From Sphingorhabdus profundilacus (GTDB lineage Bacteria > Pseudomonadota > Alphaproteobacteria > Sphingomonadales > Sphingomonadaceae), in NCBI RefSeq assembly GCF_009769755.1, contig NZ_SDWJ01000002.1:806001-870000 (forward strand): a stretch of DNA of 64,000 bases. The letters are read 5' to 3'. Shown here one piece after another: positions 26,858 through 36,730 of the stretch (position 1 is the first letter of the stretch; each line of letters begins with the position of its first letter). The notes under the pieces are model-generated. The model was not told the origin of the DNA and did no database searches. It saw only the letters and a program-made list of their open reading frames with translations. A program made the translations under genes and the position numbers.

Positions 26858-29464
26858 TCACCCCTCGCCCGCCGCACGCTTTAGCTCGTAAAGCAGGTCA
26901 AGCGCGGCTCGGGGGGTGAGGGAATCGATGTCGAGGCCGGTCAGTTTTTCGCGCAATGCATCGACCTTTGCCTCGGCGGCATCCAACGCTGCGCTAAACA
27001 AGGGCAGGTCACCCAGACCTGCGGCCAGCCCACCGGTTTCGGCACGTCCTTTTTCAAGCTTGCCGAGCACGGTTTGCGCGCGCGCAATGACAGGCGGCGG
27101 TAGCCCAGCGAGTTTCGCAACAGCAATCCCGTAGCTACGATCGGCTGGACCATGTGCCAATTCGTGCAGAAGAACGAGGTCGCCTTTATATTCCTTCGCC
27201 CGGACATGGTGGAGCGAAAGCGCGTCGAGGCTATCGGCGAGCCGGGTCAATTCGTGATAATGGGTGGCAAAAAGACAACGGCAGCGGTTGGTTTCGTGAA
27301 TACCCTCCACCACGGCCCAGGCAATGGCAAGTCCGTCATAGGTGGAGGTCCCGCGCCCGACCTCGTCCAAAATCACAAAGCTCCGCGCGGTTGCCTGCGC
27401 CAGGATCGCCGCGGTTTCGACCATTTCGACCATGAAAGTCGAGCGGCCCCGCGCCAGATTGTCAGACGCCCCGACGCGGCTGAACAGCCGGTCTACCAAC
27501 CCCAGCCGGGCCGAGGTCGCAGGCACATAGCTGCCCGCCTGAGCGAGGAGGACGATCAACGCATTTTGCCGCAGAAATGTTGATTTACCCCCCATATTGG
27601 GTCCGCTGACCAGCCACAGGCGGCGGTCTGGGGCAAGCGTGCAATCATTGGCAATAAATCGGTCACCCGATTTGGCGAGCGCGCTTTCGACCACGGGATG
27701 TCGGCCGCCCTCGATATGGAGTTCTGCACCTTCGACAAAGCCCGGACGGCACCAGCCGCCTTCGGCTGCTCGTTCGGCAAGGCCGGCGGCCACATCGATC
27801 CGTGCCAGCGTGTCAGCGCTTGCAGAAATCGCATCACGCCGATCCAGCACAAAAGCGATCAATTCTTCCAAATGCGCTGCTTCTGCTGCCAGCGCATGGC
27901 CGCCAGCCTGCGTGATGCGAATGGCCTCTTCATGCAGTTCGGGCGAATTGAACCGCACTGCCCCTGCCATAGTCTGGCGGTGGGTGAATCCGGTGCCGGG
28001 GGCCATCAGTGAATCGCCATGCTTGGCGGGTACCTCGACAAAATAGCCCAGCACCGCGTTGTGCCGGATTTTCAGCGCTGCAATCCCTGTCGAATCGCGA
28101 TAGCGGGCCTCTAACTGGGCAATGGCTTGTCGCCCATCGCGCCCCGCCAGCCGCAGGGCATCGAGCGCGGCATCATAGCCTTCGGCGATATAGCCCCCTT
28201 GTCCGGCGTCGGTCGGTGGCGCTGCAACCAGCGCGCGGGTGAACAGATCAACCATCGCCCCGTGCCCGTCGAGCGTCGGTAGCAACTGGTCGAGCAAAAA
28301 GGGCCGGTCGTCCATCACGCCCAGCCGTTCGCGCAAGGTGCGGGCCCCGTTCAGCCCATCACGTATTTGCCCCACATCACGCGGGCTGCCGCGTCCGGCA
28401 ACCACGCGGCCAAGTGCGCGTGCAATATCAGGCAATTGGCGCAGCGCCGTGCGGATGGCGTCGCGAAGCAGCGGAGCATCGTGGAACCATTGCACGAGCG
28501 CGAGGCGCGCCTCGATTTTCGCCCTGTCCATCAAGGGGGCAGCCAGATCCGCTGCCAATTGCCGCGCGCCCGCGCCGGTGATGGTGCGGTCCATCTCGGC
28601 CAGTAACGAACCGGCCCGTCCACCCTTGGTCCCACTGTTGATTTCCAGACTGTCGCGGGTCGCCTGATCGATCAGCAAATGATCATGTACCTCACGGCGC
28701 TGCGGTATCTTCAGGAAAGGCATTTTGCCTTGTCCGACATGCGCCAGATAGGCCAGCAATCCACCCGCTGCCGCCAGTTCAGCACGCGAAACGGCACCGA
28801 TAGGTTCAAGTGTCGGCAGCATGAAATGCCGTTTCAGACTTTCCTCACCGGCCTGGCTGTCAAATTCGGTGCGCGGACGCGGGATCGACCCGAACGGCGC
28901 ACTTTCAAAGCCCTCCGCTACCACAATCTCGCTGGCCGCCAACCGTGCCAATTCGGCCTCAAATGCGCCTTGGGGCACCGTCACCAGTTCAAAATGGCCC
29001 GTCGATATATCCGCTGCTGCAATACCAATGGCATCGCCGACCGATACCAACGCGACCAGCATGTTCGACGCCCAGCTATCGAGCAGGCTGTCTTCGGTCA
29101 ATGTGCCAGCCGTCACGAATCGAATGATGTCGCGCGCCACCAATGTTTTGGACCCGCCACGCGCCCTCGCCTCGTCCGGGCTTTCCGTCTGTTCGGCGAT
29201 GGCCACACGGTGCCCTGCCTTGATCAGCCGCGCCAGATAGCCCTCTGCCGCATGCACCGGAACGCCACACATGGGAATGGGCCTGCCATCATGTTCGCCG
29301 CGCGAGGTAAGCGCGATATCCAGCGTTGCCGCCGCCACGCGAGCGTCGTCAAAGAACAGCTCGAAAAAATCGCCCATCCGGTAAAAAAGCAGGCAGTCAC
29401 CTGCCTTGGCCTTCAGACCCAGATATTGCACCATCATCGGTGTCGGTTTGCTATCCCCTGCCAT
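26858..29464 (-). CDS. mutS: DNA mismatch repair protein MutS
   Basis: 868-residue mismatch-recognition ATPase. The N-terminal mismatch-binding domain has the Phe-X-Glu wedge (GDFFELFFDDA, ~32-42), followed by connector and core/lever domains. The ATPase domain carries Walker A GPNMGGKST at about residue 620, Walker B VILDEVGRGTSTYDG and the conserved THYHEL. Length and domain order are complete. It is divergent from maeB, with 104 bp between start codons. Confidence 0.98.
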   Translation of the reverse strand: MAGDSKPTPMMVQYLGLKAKAGDCLLFYRMGDFFELFFDDARVAAATLDIALTSRGEHDGRPIPMCGVPVHAAEGYLARLIKAGHRVAIAEQTESPDEARARGGSKTLVARDIIRFVTAGTLTEDSLLDSWASNMLVALVSVGDAIGIAAADISTGHFELVTVPQGAFEAELARLAASEIVVAEGFESAPFGSIPRPRTEFDSQAGEESLKRHFMLPTLEPIGAVSRAELAAAGGLLAYLAHVGQGKMPFLKIPQRREVHDHLLIDQATRDSLEINSGTKGGRAGSLLAEMDRTITGAGARQLAADLAAPLMDRAKIEARLALVQWFHDAPLLRDAIRTALRQLPDIARALGRVVAGRGSPRDVGQIRDGLNGARTLRERLGVMDDRPFLLDQLLPTLDGHGAMVDLFTRALVAAPPTDAGQGGYIAEGYDAALDALRLAGRDGRQAIAQLEARYRDSTGIAALKIRHNAVLGYFVEVPAKHGDSLMAPGTGFTHRQTMAGAVRFNSPELHEEAIRITQAGGHALAAEAAHLEELIAFVLDRRDAISASADTLARIDVAAGLAERAAEGGWCRPGFVEGAELHIEGGRHPVVESALAKSGDRFIANDCTLAPDRRLWLVSGPNMGGKSTFLRQNALIVLLAQAGSYVPATSARLGLVDRLFSRVGASDNLARGRSTFMVEMVETAAILAQATARSFVILDEVGRGTSTYDGLAIAWAVVEGIHETNRCRCLFATHYHELTRLADSLDALSLHHVRAKEYKGDLVLLHELAHGPADRSYGIAVAKLAGLPPPVIARAQTVLGKLEKGRAETGGLAAGLGDLPLFSAALDAAEAKVDALREKLTGLDIDSLTPRAALDLLYELKRAAGEG

Positions 29465-29568
29465 ATCCGGATTGCGTTAGCGAAGGCGGGACGGCGGGGC
29501 AATGCTTGCCCTTGCGACTTCAGCACGTTAGGGGTGAATGAGTTGATAAAAAAGGGCGAGTGCAAAGT

Positions 29569-31830
29569 ATGAACGACAGCGACGTCCAGTTTACCGCGCA
29601 GGAAGCCCTCGATTTTCATTCCCAGGGGCGGCCCGGTAAAATCGAAATTGTCGCAACCAAGCCCATGGCGACGCAGCGCGACCTAAGCCTTGCTTATTCG
29701 CCCGGTGTCGCGGTTCCGGTTCAGGCAATTTACGACGATCCGGCTACCGCTTATGATTATACTGCCAAGGGAAATCTGGTCGCGGTCATTTCCAACGGCA
29801 CCGCGATTCTGGGCATGGGCAATTTGGGGGCGCTCGCCTCAAAGCCCGTCATGGAAGGCAAGGCAGTCCTGTTCAAACGATTTGCCGATGTGGATTCAAT
29901 CGACATTGAAGTGAAGACCGAAGATGTGGACCGTTTCATCGACGCGGTCGAACTGTTGGAGCCGACCTTTGGCGGCATCAACCTAGAAGACATTGCTGCG
30001 CCGTCCTGCTTCATCATCGAACAGACCTTGCGCGAACGCATGAATATTCCGGTGTTCCATGATGACCAGCACGGCACCGCTATCATTGCAGCAGCGGGGC
30101 TTATCAACGCATGCGAGCTGACCGGACGGTCGCTGAAAGACGTCACGGTCGTGTGCAATGGCGCAGGCGCGGCGGCCATTGCCTGCACCGAACTGATCAA
30201 GGCCATGGGCGTTCCGCACGACAATGTGATCATGTGCGACCGTACCGGTGTCATATATCAGGGTCGCACCGAGGGTATGGATCAGTGGAAATCAGCGCAT
30301 GCCGCCAAGACCAGCACCCGCACTCTGGCCGAAGCGATCGTTGGTGCCGATGTGTTTCTCGGCCTGTCGGCGGCCAATGCGCTCAGCCCCGAAATGGTCA
30401 AGGCCATGGCCAACCAGCCCATTATTTTTGCCATGGCAAACCCTGATCCGGAAATTTCCCCACCGGTTGCACGCGCGGCGCGGCCCGACGCGATCATCGC
30501 CACTGGCCGGTCGGACTTTCCCAATCAGGTCAACAATGTCCTGTGCTTCCCCTTCCTTTTTCGCGGCGCGCTCGATGTCCGGGCGACGACGATCAATGAG
30601 CCGATGAAGATTGCGGCGGCCAATGCACTGGCGCAGCTCGCGCGTGAAACCGTACCCGAAGAGGTTGCCGCAGCCTATGGCGGGATGTCGCATAAATTCG
30701 GCCGTGACTATATCATTCCATCACCTTTCGATCCGCGATTGATGGAAATAGTTGCCTCTGCCGTGGCCAAGGCCGCGATGGATTCGGGCGTAGCGCAGAA
30801 GCCTATTGCAGACATGGTGGCTTATCGCGCCGAACTGCGGGCGCGCCTGAACCCGACAACGTCGGTGTTGACCCAGGTTTATGAAGCGGCGCGTGCCAAA
30901 CCAAAGCGCGTCATTTTTGCCGAGGCGGAAGAAGATGTCGTCCTGCGCGCGGCGGTTCAATTTAAACAGGATGGCTATGGCATACCGGTACTGGTCGGTC
31001 GCGACGTCCGCGTGACGGAAAAGTTACGGGAACTGGGCGCAGACCCCGACGAATATGAAATCCACAACAGCGCCCAAAGCCCGCTTGTCGAAAAAATGGT
31101 CGACCGTCTGTATAGCCGACTGCAACGACGCGGATTTTTAAGGCGCGATATACAGCGCATGGTAAACCGTGACCGTAATATTTTTGGCGCGTTGCTGCTA
31201 CAAATGGATCAGGCCGATGCCATGATTACCGGCGTCACCCGCACCTTTGGGCAAACCTTGCGCGAATTGCGTCGGGTGCTCGATTCCAAGAAAGGTGAAA
31301 TACCCTTTGGCATCCATGTCATGGTCGGGAAAACACATACGGTGTTTATCGCCGACACCACGGTAAATGAACGCCCGAGCGCCGAAGAGCTCGCACATAT
31401 CGCCGAAAAAACTGCCGCAGTTGCCCGTCGTATGGGACATGTGCCGCGCGTCGCATTTTTATCCTTTTCGACATTCGGTAATCCGCATGGCACCTGGCTT
31501 GACAATATACGCGATGCGGTGGCGTTGCTCGATGCCCGAAAACCAGACTTTGAATATGAAGGCGACATGCCACCCGATGTCGCGCTAAATCCCGCGTTGA
31601 TGAAAAATTACCCCTTTTGCCGCCTTGCCGGCCCCGCCAATGTGTTAATCATGCCCGGCCTGCAATCTGCCAATCTGTCCGCCAAATTACTGCGCGAACT
31701 GGGGGGTGATCGCGTAATCGGGCCGATGCTGATCGGGATGGAGCGGCAGGTTCAGGTTGCAACGATGGCGTCGAGCACCAGCGATCTGGTCACGCTGGCA
31801 GTATTGGCAGCGGCAGCCGTGACGGAGTAG
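29569..31830 (+). CDS. maeB: NADP-dependent malic enzyme with phosphotransacetylase-like domain
   Basis: 753-residue MaeB-type enzyme decarboxylating malate to pyruvate. The malic domain (to ~residue 430) shows SLAYSPGVAVP, FHDDQHGTAI and the NADP fold VVCNGAGAAAIAC. The C-terminal ~310 residues (from RARLNPTTSVLTQVYEAA) are a phosphotransacetylase-like domain that regulates rather than catalyses in known MaeB proteins. The ATG at 29569 fits the family start (MNDSDVQFTAQEALDFH); an in-frame GTG at 29560 adds three residues. It converges on the oxidoreductase gene. Confidence 0.95.
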   Translation: MNDSDVQFTAQEALDFHSQGRPGKIEIVATKPMATQRDLSLAYSPGVAVPVQAIYDDPATAYDYTAKGNLVAVISNGTAILGMGNLGALASKPVMEGKAVLFKRFADVDSIDIEVKTEDVDRFIDAVELLEPTFGGINLEDIAAPSCFIIEQTLRERMNIPVFHDDQHGTAIIAAAGLINACELTGRSLKDVTVVCNGAGAAAIACTELIKAMGVPHDNVIMCDRTGVIYQGRTEGMDQWKSAHAAKTSTRTLAEAIVGADVFLGLSAANALSPEMVKAMANQPIIFAMANPDPEISPPVARAARPDAIIATGRSDFPNQVNNVLCFPFLFRGALDVRATTINEPMKIAAANALAQLARETVPEEVAAAYGGMSHKFGRDYIIPSPFDPRLMEIVASAVAKAAMDSGVAQKPIADMVAYRAELRARLNPTTSVLTQVYEAARAKPKRVIFAEAEEDVVLRAAVQFKQDGYGIPVLVGRDVRVTEKLRELGADPDEYEIHNSAQSPLVEKMVDRLYSRLQRRGFLRRDIQRMVNRDRNIFGALLLQMDQADAMITGVTRTFGQTLRELRRVLDSKKGEIPFGIHVMVGKTHTVFIADTTVNERPSAEELAHIAEKTAAVARRMGHVPRVAFLSFSTFGNPHGTWLDNIRDAVALLDARKPDFEYEGDMPPDVALNPALMKNYPFCRLAGPANVLIMPGLQSANLSAKLLRELGGDRVIGPMLIGMERQVQVATMASSTSDLVTLAVLAAAAVTE

Positions 31831-31852
31831 ATTACCGAAGACAAATGCCCTG

Positions 31853-33313
31853 TTACCCCCGCCGCCAGCGGAACCAGCGTTCAGCCCATTTGAGCAAAGC
31901 CAGCGGCTTGCGTGCAAGGCCATATTGCCCCGCCGCATATTTGGTCGCTTCGGACCAGGTGGGGTAAGGGTGGATGGTCGCCAAAATCTTGCGAAGGCCA
32001 AGTTGGTGTTTCATCGCAAAGGTGATTTCGGCCAATATCTCCCCAGCATGTTCGCCGATAATGGTCGCCCCCAATATCCGGTCACTGCCAGTGGCAGTCA
32101 GGATTTTGACGAAACCTGCCTGTTCTCCTTCGGCTATAGCGCGGTCGAGATCATCGAGATCATAGCGTGTCACATCAAAAGCGACCCCCTGTCTGGTCGC
32201 CTCCACCTCGGTCAGCCCGACCGCCGCAAGTTCGGGTTCGGTGTAGGTTACCCGCGGTAGAACACGATAATCGGCGCGGTATTTCTTGAACGGCCGGGCG
32301 AGCGCATTGACGCTGGCATACCAGGCCTCATGCGAGCCTCCATGGGTCAGTTGCTGCTTTCCCGCGACATCGCCCGCGCATAATATATGTGGCATGTTGG
32401 TCCGCAGGAATCCGTCGACCGGCAATTTGCCATCAATGACCAACCCCAATTCTTCAAGGCCAAAGCCTGCAATGCGGGGTTTGCGGCCCACGGCGATAAG
32501 CACATCGTCATAGGCTAGGGTCCGTTCGCCCTGTGACCCTTCGACGATTAGGCATTTGTTAGTTTCAAAGCGAACCGCTTTATGTCCGGTTAAAATCTCC
32601 ACGCCGTCGGCATGCAGGTGCTCGGTCACCAGTGCCGCAGCGTCAGCCTCTTCCTTGAGCAGCAGCCGTTCTGCCATTTCCACCAATGTCACCTGCGACC
32701 CCAGCCGTTGGAAGGATTGCGCCAGTTCACAACCAATGGGCCCGCCGCCCAATATCACCAGCCGCTTCGGTGCAGCTGGACGTTTGGCAAATTCGTCCCA
32801 CAAGGTTTCACTGGTCAAATAGCCGCTGGCTTCGACGCCCGGTAGAGGCGGAATAAGTGGTGCGGCTCCGGTCGCGATCACAAAGGATTGCGCGGTCAGC
32901 CGGGTTTTCCCGTCAATTTCGACAGTCCAAGGGTCGATGAAGCGGGCATACCCCTTCATACAATCCACACCAAGACCGGTGAAGCGTTCGACACTGTCAT
33001 GCGGTTCGATTGCCGTTATGACCTCGCGAATTCGCTGCATGACCACAGGGAAATCTATCGTAGGGGTCGATGTTTTAATGCCAAAGCGCGCCGCATCCGA
33101 AACCATATGCGCCACCCGCGCGCTTTTGATGAGGGCTTTGGAAGGGACGCATCCGGTATTGAGGCAATCGCCACCCATGGCATGCGCCTCGATCAAAGTG
33201 ACCTTGGCCTGCGCGATCGCGGCAATATAGGCCGACACCAGACCGGCAGAGCCTGCGCCGATGACGATCAAATTGCGGTCAAACCGCTTTGGCTTGGTTC
33301 CTGAATTAGCCAC
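31853..33313 (-). CDS. FAD-dependent pyridine nucleotide-disulfide oxidoreductase
   Basis: 486-residue member of the mercuric reductase/dihydrolipoamide dehydrogenase family. FAD motif GAGSAG (19-24), redox pair GGDCLNTGCVPSK (Cys50, Cys55), NAD(P) motif GGGPIGCELAQ and second FAD motif CAGDVAG are present. Near the C-terminus the catalytic region reads HPYPTWSE rather than the HAHPTLSE of lipoamide dehydrogenase, and there is no MerA vicinal Cys pair, so it is neither a standard Lpd nor MerA. The GTG start overlaps the TVP38 gene's stop by 8 bp. RefSeq names fused TVP38/oxidoreductase proteins, which supports joint action; substrate unknown. Confidence 0.88.
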   Translation of the reverse strand: MANSGTKPKRFDRNLIVIGAGSAGLVSAYIAAIAQAKVTLIEAHAMGGDCLNTGCVPSKALIKSARVAHMVSDAARFGIKTSTPTIDFPVVMQRIREVITAIEPHDSVERFTGLGVDCMKGYARFIDPWTVEIDGKTRLTAQSFVIATGAAPLIPPLPGVEASGYLTSETLWDEFAKRPAAPKRLVILGGGPIGCELAQSFQRLGSQVTLVEMAERLLLKEEADAAALVTEHLHADGVEILTGHKAVRFETNKCLIVEGSQGERTLAYDDVLIAVGRKPRIAGFGLEELGLVIDGKLPVDGFLRTNMPHILCAGDVAGKQQLTHGGSHEAWYASVNALARPFKKYRADYRVLPRVTYTEPELAAVGLTEVEATRQGVAFDVTRYDLDDLDRAIAEGEQAGFVKILTATGSDRILGATIIGEHAGEILAEITFAMKHQLGLRKILATIHPYPTWSEATKYAAGQYGLARKPLALLKWAERWFRWRRG

Positions 33314-33983
33314 GACGTCGGTTCACATATGCAATCAAGCCTTTGGCAGCCCAGGGGAAAAACGCGAGCAGCACGAAAGAACCGATCAGCACCGGTGACA
33401 ATAGACCGGCAGTCGATTCTATCTGGCTGATCTGGGTTCCGGCGTTCACATAGACAATCGTGCCCGCCAGCATCCCCAATTGGCTAACCCAGAAAAAGGT
33501 CCATGTGCGAATGCGGGTAAGACCCATCAGCAGGTTGATGACGAAAAAGGGGAATACTGGAATCAGCCGCAAGGTGAACAGATAAAAAGCGCCGTCCTTG
33601 GCCAAGCCGTCATCAATCGCCTTCAACCGTTCGCCAAATTTCGACTGCACCCAATCCCGTAAAACATAGCGCGACCCCAGAAAGGCCAGCGTCGCGCCAA
33701 TCGTCGAGGCGAATGAGACAAGGATCGTTCCAAGTACAAGCCCGAAAAGCGCCCCTGCAATCAGCGTCATGATCGCCGCGCCGGGAATGGAAAGCCCGGT
33801 AACCGCGACATAGATCAGGAAGAAACCGGCCATATAGAGCACCGGTTGTGCATTTTTCGCCGCAAGAATCTCGGCCTGTTGTGTCTTGAAATTTTCGAGA
33901 CTGAGATATTGGCCGAGATCAAACACAAAATAGGCAAGCAGCGCCGCGGCCGCCAGCAATAGGATCAAAGCCTTTTTCATCAT
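33306..33983 (-). CDS. TVP38/TMEM64 family membrane protein
   Basis: 225-residue membrane protein of the DedA/SNARE-associated family. There is an N-terminal helix (ALILLLAAAALLAYFVF), then the core with GLSIPGAAIMTLIAGALFGLVLGTI, GATLAFLGSRYVLRDWV, and the LRLIPVFPFFVINLLMGLTRI motif diagnostic of TVP38. Related proteins act as lipid scramblases or undecaprenyl/envelope transporters. Overlap with the downstream disulfide oxidoreductase gene marks a functional pair (inference). Confidence 0.9.
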   Translation of the reverse strand: MMKKALILLLAAAALLAYFVFDLGQYLSLENFKTQQAEILAAKNAQPVLYMAGFFLIYVAVTGLSIPGAAIMTLIAGALFGLVLGTILVSFASTIGATLAFLGSRYVLRDWVQSKFGERLKAIDDGLAKDGAFYLFTLRLIPVFPFFVINLLMGLTRIRTWTFFWVSQLGMLAGTIVYVNAGTQISQIESTAGLLSPVLIGSFVLLAFFPWAAKGLIAYVNRRRG

Positions 33984-34029
33984 CGTCCCCGTCCGGTTGG
34001 AGCGCCGCCTGCGTCAGATCCGCCTGTTT

Positions 34030-34554
34030 TCAAAACGGCACGTCATCGTCGAGGTCATTGTCAAAATCGCCACCGCCAAAGCCTGATGAACCGCCGCTCC
34101 AGTTGCCGCCGCCCTGACCGGACTGACCGCCGCCACCTTGACCACCACCTGATGGCGCACCGCCCGACCAGCCGTCATTGCTGCCGCCACCAGAACCGCC
34201 GCGTGCACCATCGAGCATCACCAGCTTGCCGTCGAACCCTGCGACAGATACTTCCGTGGTATAGCGGTCGTTACCTGATTGGTCCTGCCATTTGCGGGTC
34301 CGCAACTGGCCTTCGATATATACCTTGCTGCCTTTTTTGAGGAAGCGCTCGGCAACACCGACCAGCCCGTCACTTTGCAGGACGACGCTGTGCCATTCGG
34401 TGCGTTCTTTCTTTTCGCCGGTAGTGCGGTCTTTCCAGTCTTCTGATGTCGCAATGCGTAAATTGCAGATGCGTCCCCCATTTTGGAAAGATTTCACCTC
34501 AGGGTCCGCGCCCAGATTACCGACGATTATTACTTTATTGACGCTACCCGCCAT
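34030..34554 (-). CDS. ssb: Single-stranded DNA-binding protein
   Basis: 174-residue SSB. The OB-fold covers residues 1-~110 ([40 protein letters not shown]). A Gly/Ser/Gln-rich disordered linker follows, then the acidic partner-binding tip DDDVPF. Complete. No SOS box of the GTTC-N7-GTTC type is seen just upstream. It sits between feoB and the TVP38 gene on the same strand, with short gaps. Confidence 0.98.
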   Translation of the reverse strand: MAGSVNKVIIVGNLGADPEVKSFQNGGRICNLRIATSEDWKDRTTGEKKERTEWHSVVLQSDGLVGVAERFLKKGSKVYIEGQLRTRKWQDQSGNDRYTTEVSVAGFDGKLVMLDGARGGSGGGSNDGWSGGAPSGGGQGGGGQSGQGGGNWSGGSSGFGGGDFDNDLDDDVPF

Positions 34555-34589
34555 GTCCTACCCCTTAGTCTTTTTGGAAACGCCGGCGT

Positions 34590-36443
34590 TTAAAGGCCAA
34601 GCGCAATTGCTGTCCAATAGGTAGCCCCTGCCGCAATATAGGCAAGCGCAAACAGATAGGTGACCATGAAAATCGGCCATTTCCAGCCATTGGTTTCGCG
34701 CCGCGTCACTGCGATGGTAGAAATACATTGCGGGGCAAAGATGAACCACGCCAAAAAGGCCAAAGCAGTGGCCAACGACCATTTGGCCGCCAATTTGGGG
34801 CCCAGGCTCATCGCGGCCTGCTCTTCATCGGTGGCATCAATGGCATAAGCGGTGCCAAGCGCGGAAACCGCAACTTCACGCGCGGCCATGGCGGGGATCA
34901 GAGCCAAGGCAATATCGTGATTAAAGCCGATGGGGCGGACAACGGGTTCGATGACATCGGCAATATTGCCTGCAATCGAATATTCCACCTGGCTCTGTGT
35001 GCTGCCCGCCGGCACTTTTGGAAAGCTGAGCAAGGCCCACAATATCATGGACGCCACAAATATGATGGTGCCCGCACGGCGCAGAAATACCCAGGCGCGC
35101 TGCCACAAACCAAGCGCAATGTCGCTGAGGCGCGGCAATTGGTAACGCGGCATTTCGATCAGGAAACTGCTGCTGCGGCTTTGAGTGACGAAACGCTGGA
35201 TAACCGCCGCAGCCAGCATCGCGCCCAAAATACCGAACAAATAGAGCGCCAAAAGCACCAGCCCCTGCAAACCGATGCCGGGGCCAATATTTTGCGCCGG
35301 AATAAACGCCCCGATAATCAAGGTGTATACCGGCAGGCGCGCCGAACAGGTCATTAACGGCGCGATCAATATCGTCGCCAGCCGTTCCTTCTGGTCCATG
35401 ATACTGCGCGTCGCCATAATGCCTGGAATGGCGCAGGCAAAAGAGGACAGAAGCGGGATGAAGCTGTGCCCCGACAGACCGACCGCCGCCATCATACGGT
35501 CCATCACAAATGCGGCGCGCGTCATGTAACCCGTCGCTTCCAATATGAGGATGAAGAGGAACAATATCAGGATCTGCGGCAGGAACACCACGACCGCACC
35601 GACGCCTGCAATGACCCCGTCGGTCAGGAAAGACCGCAATAGACCGTCGGGCATCTGCGCGTTGATAACATTCGTAAGCGCCGCAAATGCCGCTTCGATC
35701 CAGCTAATGGGGGCTTCTGACCAGCCATATACCGCCTGAAACATAACAAACAGCAACGCCAGCAATATCGCCACGCCGCCCACAGGGTGCAACAGAATCG
35801 CATCCAGCCGCCTTGTCCATTGCCGCCCTTGCGTTTCATGGATGATCGCGCGTTTGGCAATGCGGTGGGCGCGTTCAGTAATCTGTTTGCGGCTTTCCGT
35901 CGCTTCGTCCTCTTGCAGTCTGGGTTTCGACAGCGATTCTGCAAGCATGATGAGCAGCCGATCCAGACCGCGCTTACGTACCGCGACGGTCGAGACCACC
36001 GGAACGCCCAATTCATCGGCCAACACTGTCGGGTCGATTTCCAACCCGTCACGTTCGGCAAGGTCGATCATATTGAGGGCGATCACGACGGGCAGCCCCT
36101 GGCCGATCAGTTCAATGGCAAAGCGCAGATGATTGTCAAGATTGCCCGCATCGACCACGATGACTAGCGCGTCAGGGCGGCGCTGTCCGGCCAGTTTGCC
36201 GAGGATGACATCGCGGGTCACCGCCTCGTCAAGGCTGTCGGGTTGCAGGCTGTAGGCGCCGGGGAGATCGAGCAGTTCGACCGGACGGCCATCGGGCAGC
36301 GCCGTGCGCCCCGATTTACGCTCCACCGTCACGCCGGGATAGTTGGCAATTTTCTGGCGCGCGCCTGTCAGCGCGTTGAACAGCGAGCTTTTGCCACTGT
36401 TCGGATTACCGACCAAAGCTACCAGCGGCGGTGTTCCAGTCAT
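34590..36443 (-). CDS. feoB: Ferrous iron transport protein B
   Basis: Inner-membrane Fe(II) transporter with an N-terminal G-protein domain: G1 GNPNSGKSS (12-20), G3 DLPGAYSL, and G4 NMID. A membrane core follows with two Gate motifs (FLPQILILFLFILILEATGYMTRAAFVMDRMM and the CSARLPVYTLIIGAF region). At 617 residues it is the shorter form common in alphaproteobacteria. Translation starts on the ATGA overlapping feoA's stop. No feoC follows. Confidence 0.96.
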   Translation of the reverse strand: MTGTPPLVALVGNPNSGKSSLFNALTGARQKIANYPGVTVERKSGRTALPDGRPVELLDLPGAYSLQPDSLDEAVTRDVILGKLAGQRRPDALVIVVDAGNLDNHLRFAIELIGQGLPVVIALNMIDLAERDGLEIDPTVLADELGVPVVSTVAVRKRGLDRLLIMLAESLSKPRLQEDEATESRKQITERAHRIAKRAIIHETQGRQWTRRLDAILLHPVGGVAILLALLFVMFQAVYGWSEAPISWIEAAFAALTNVINAQMPDGLLRSFLTDGVIAGVGAVVVFLPQILILFLFILILEATGYMTRAAFVMDRMMAAVGLSGHSFIPLLSSFACAIPGIMATRSIMDQKERLATILIAPLMTCSARLPVYTLIIGAFIPAQNIGPGIGLQGLVLLALYLFGILGAMLAAAVIQRFVTQSRSSSFLIEMPRYQLPRLSDIALGLWQRAWVFLRRAGTIIFVASMILWALLSFPKVPAGSTQSQVEYSIAGNIADVIEPVVRPIGFNHDIALALIPAMAAREVAVSALGTAYAIDATDEEQAAMSLGPKLAAKWSLATALAFLAWFIFAPQCISTIAVTRRETNGWKWPIFMVTYLFALAYIAAGATYWTAIALGL

Positions 36444-36682
36444 GCGACTAGCTCACAGGAAATGGCCGAGGCAACTTTGCGCCGCAGTGCGATCCGCATT
36501 CGCCCGACGCGCACAGCAATCGGGTCACGCCACAATAATATGCCCTTGTGCAGTGCCTCGATCTCAACGCCTTCTTCCAGCCCGAGTGATCGCAGGCGAT
36601 GGCCTTCACTTTCGGGAATCGCAGCCCAATTGATGGTTTGCACCCTTGCATGGCTGTTAAGCGGGAGATCGTCTAATTGCAC
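36440..36682 (-). CDS. feoA: Ferrous iron transport protein A
   Basis: 80-residue SH3-like FeoA, the cytoplasmic partner of FeoB; LRSLGLEEGVEIEALHKGILLWRDPIAVRVGRMRIALRR is the diagnostic core. The only suitable start is GTG at 36682. It overlaps feoB by 4 bp, and a Fur-like palindrome lies just 10 bp before the start codon. Confidence 0.93.
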   Translation of the reverse strand: MQLDDLPLNSHARVQTINWAAIPESEGHRLRSLGLEEGVEIEALHKGILLWRDPIAVRVGRMRIALRRKVASAISCELVA

Positions 36683-36691
36683 GGGTCACAT

Positions 36692-36708
36692 TTGCAACCG
36701 ATTCGCAA
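36692..36708. promoter_or_regulatory. Fur-like box upstream of feoAB
   Basis: Imperfect palindrome with TTGCAA (36692-36697) and TTCGCAA (36702-36708), directly upstream of feoA. Spacing and composition recall alphaproteobacterial iron-response sites of the TTGCGAA/TTCGCAA type. Ferrous-iron uptake operons are classic Fur targets; the exact consensus in this genus is not known to me. Confidence 0.5.
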
Positions 36709-36730
36709 TAACATCAAGTGCTATTCGTTT

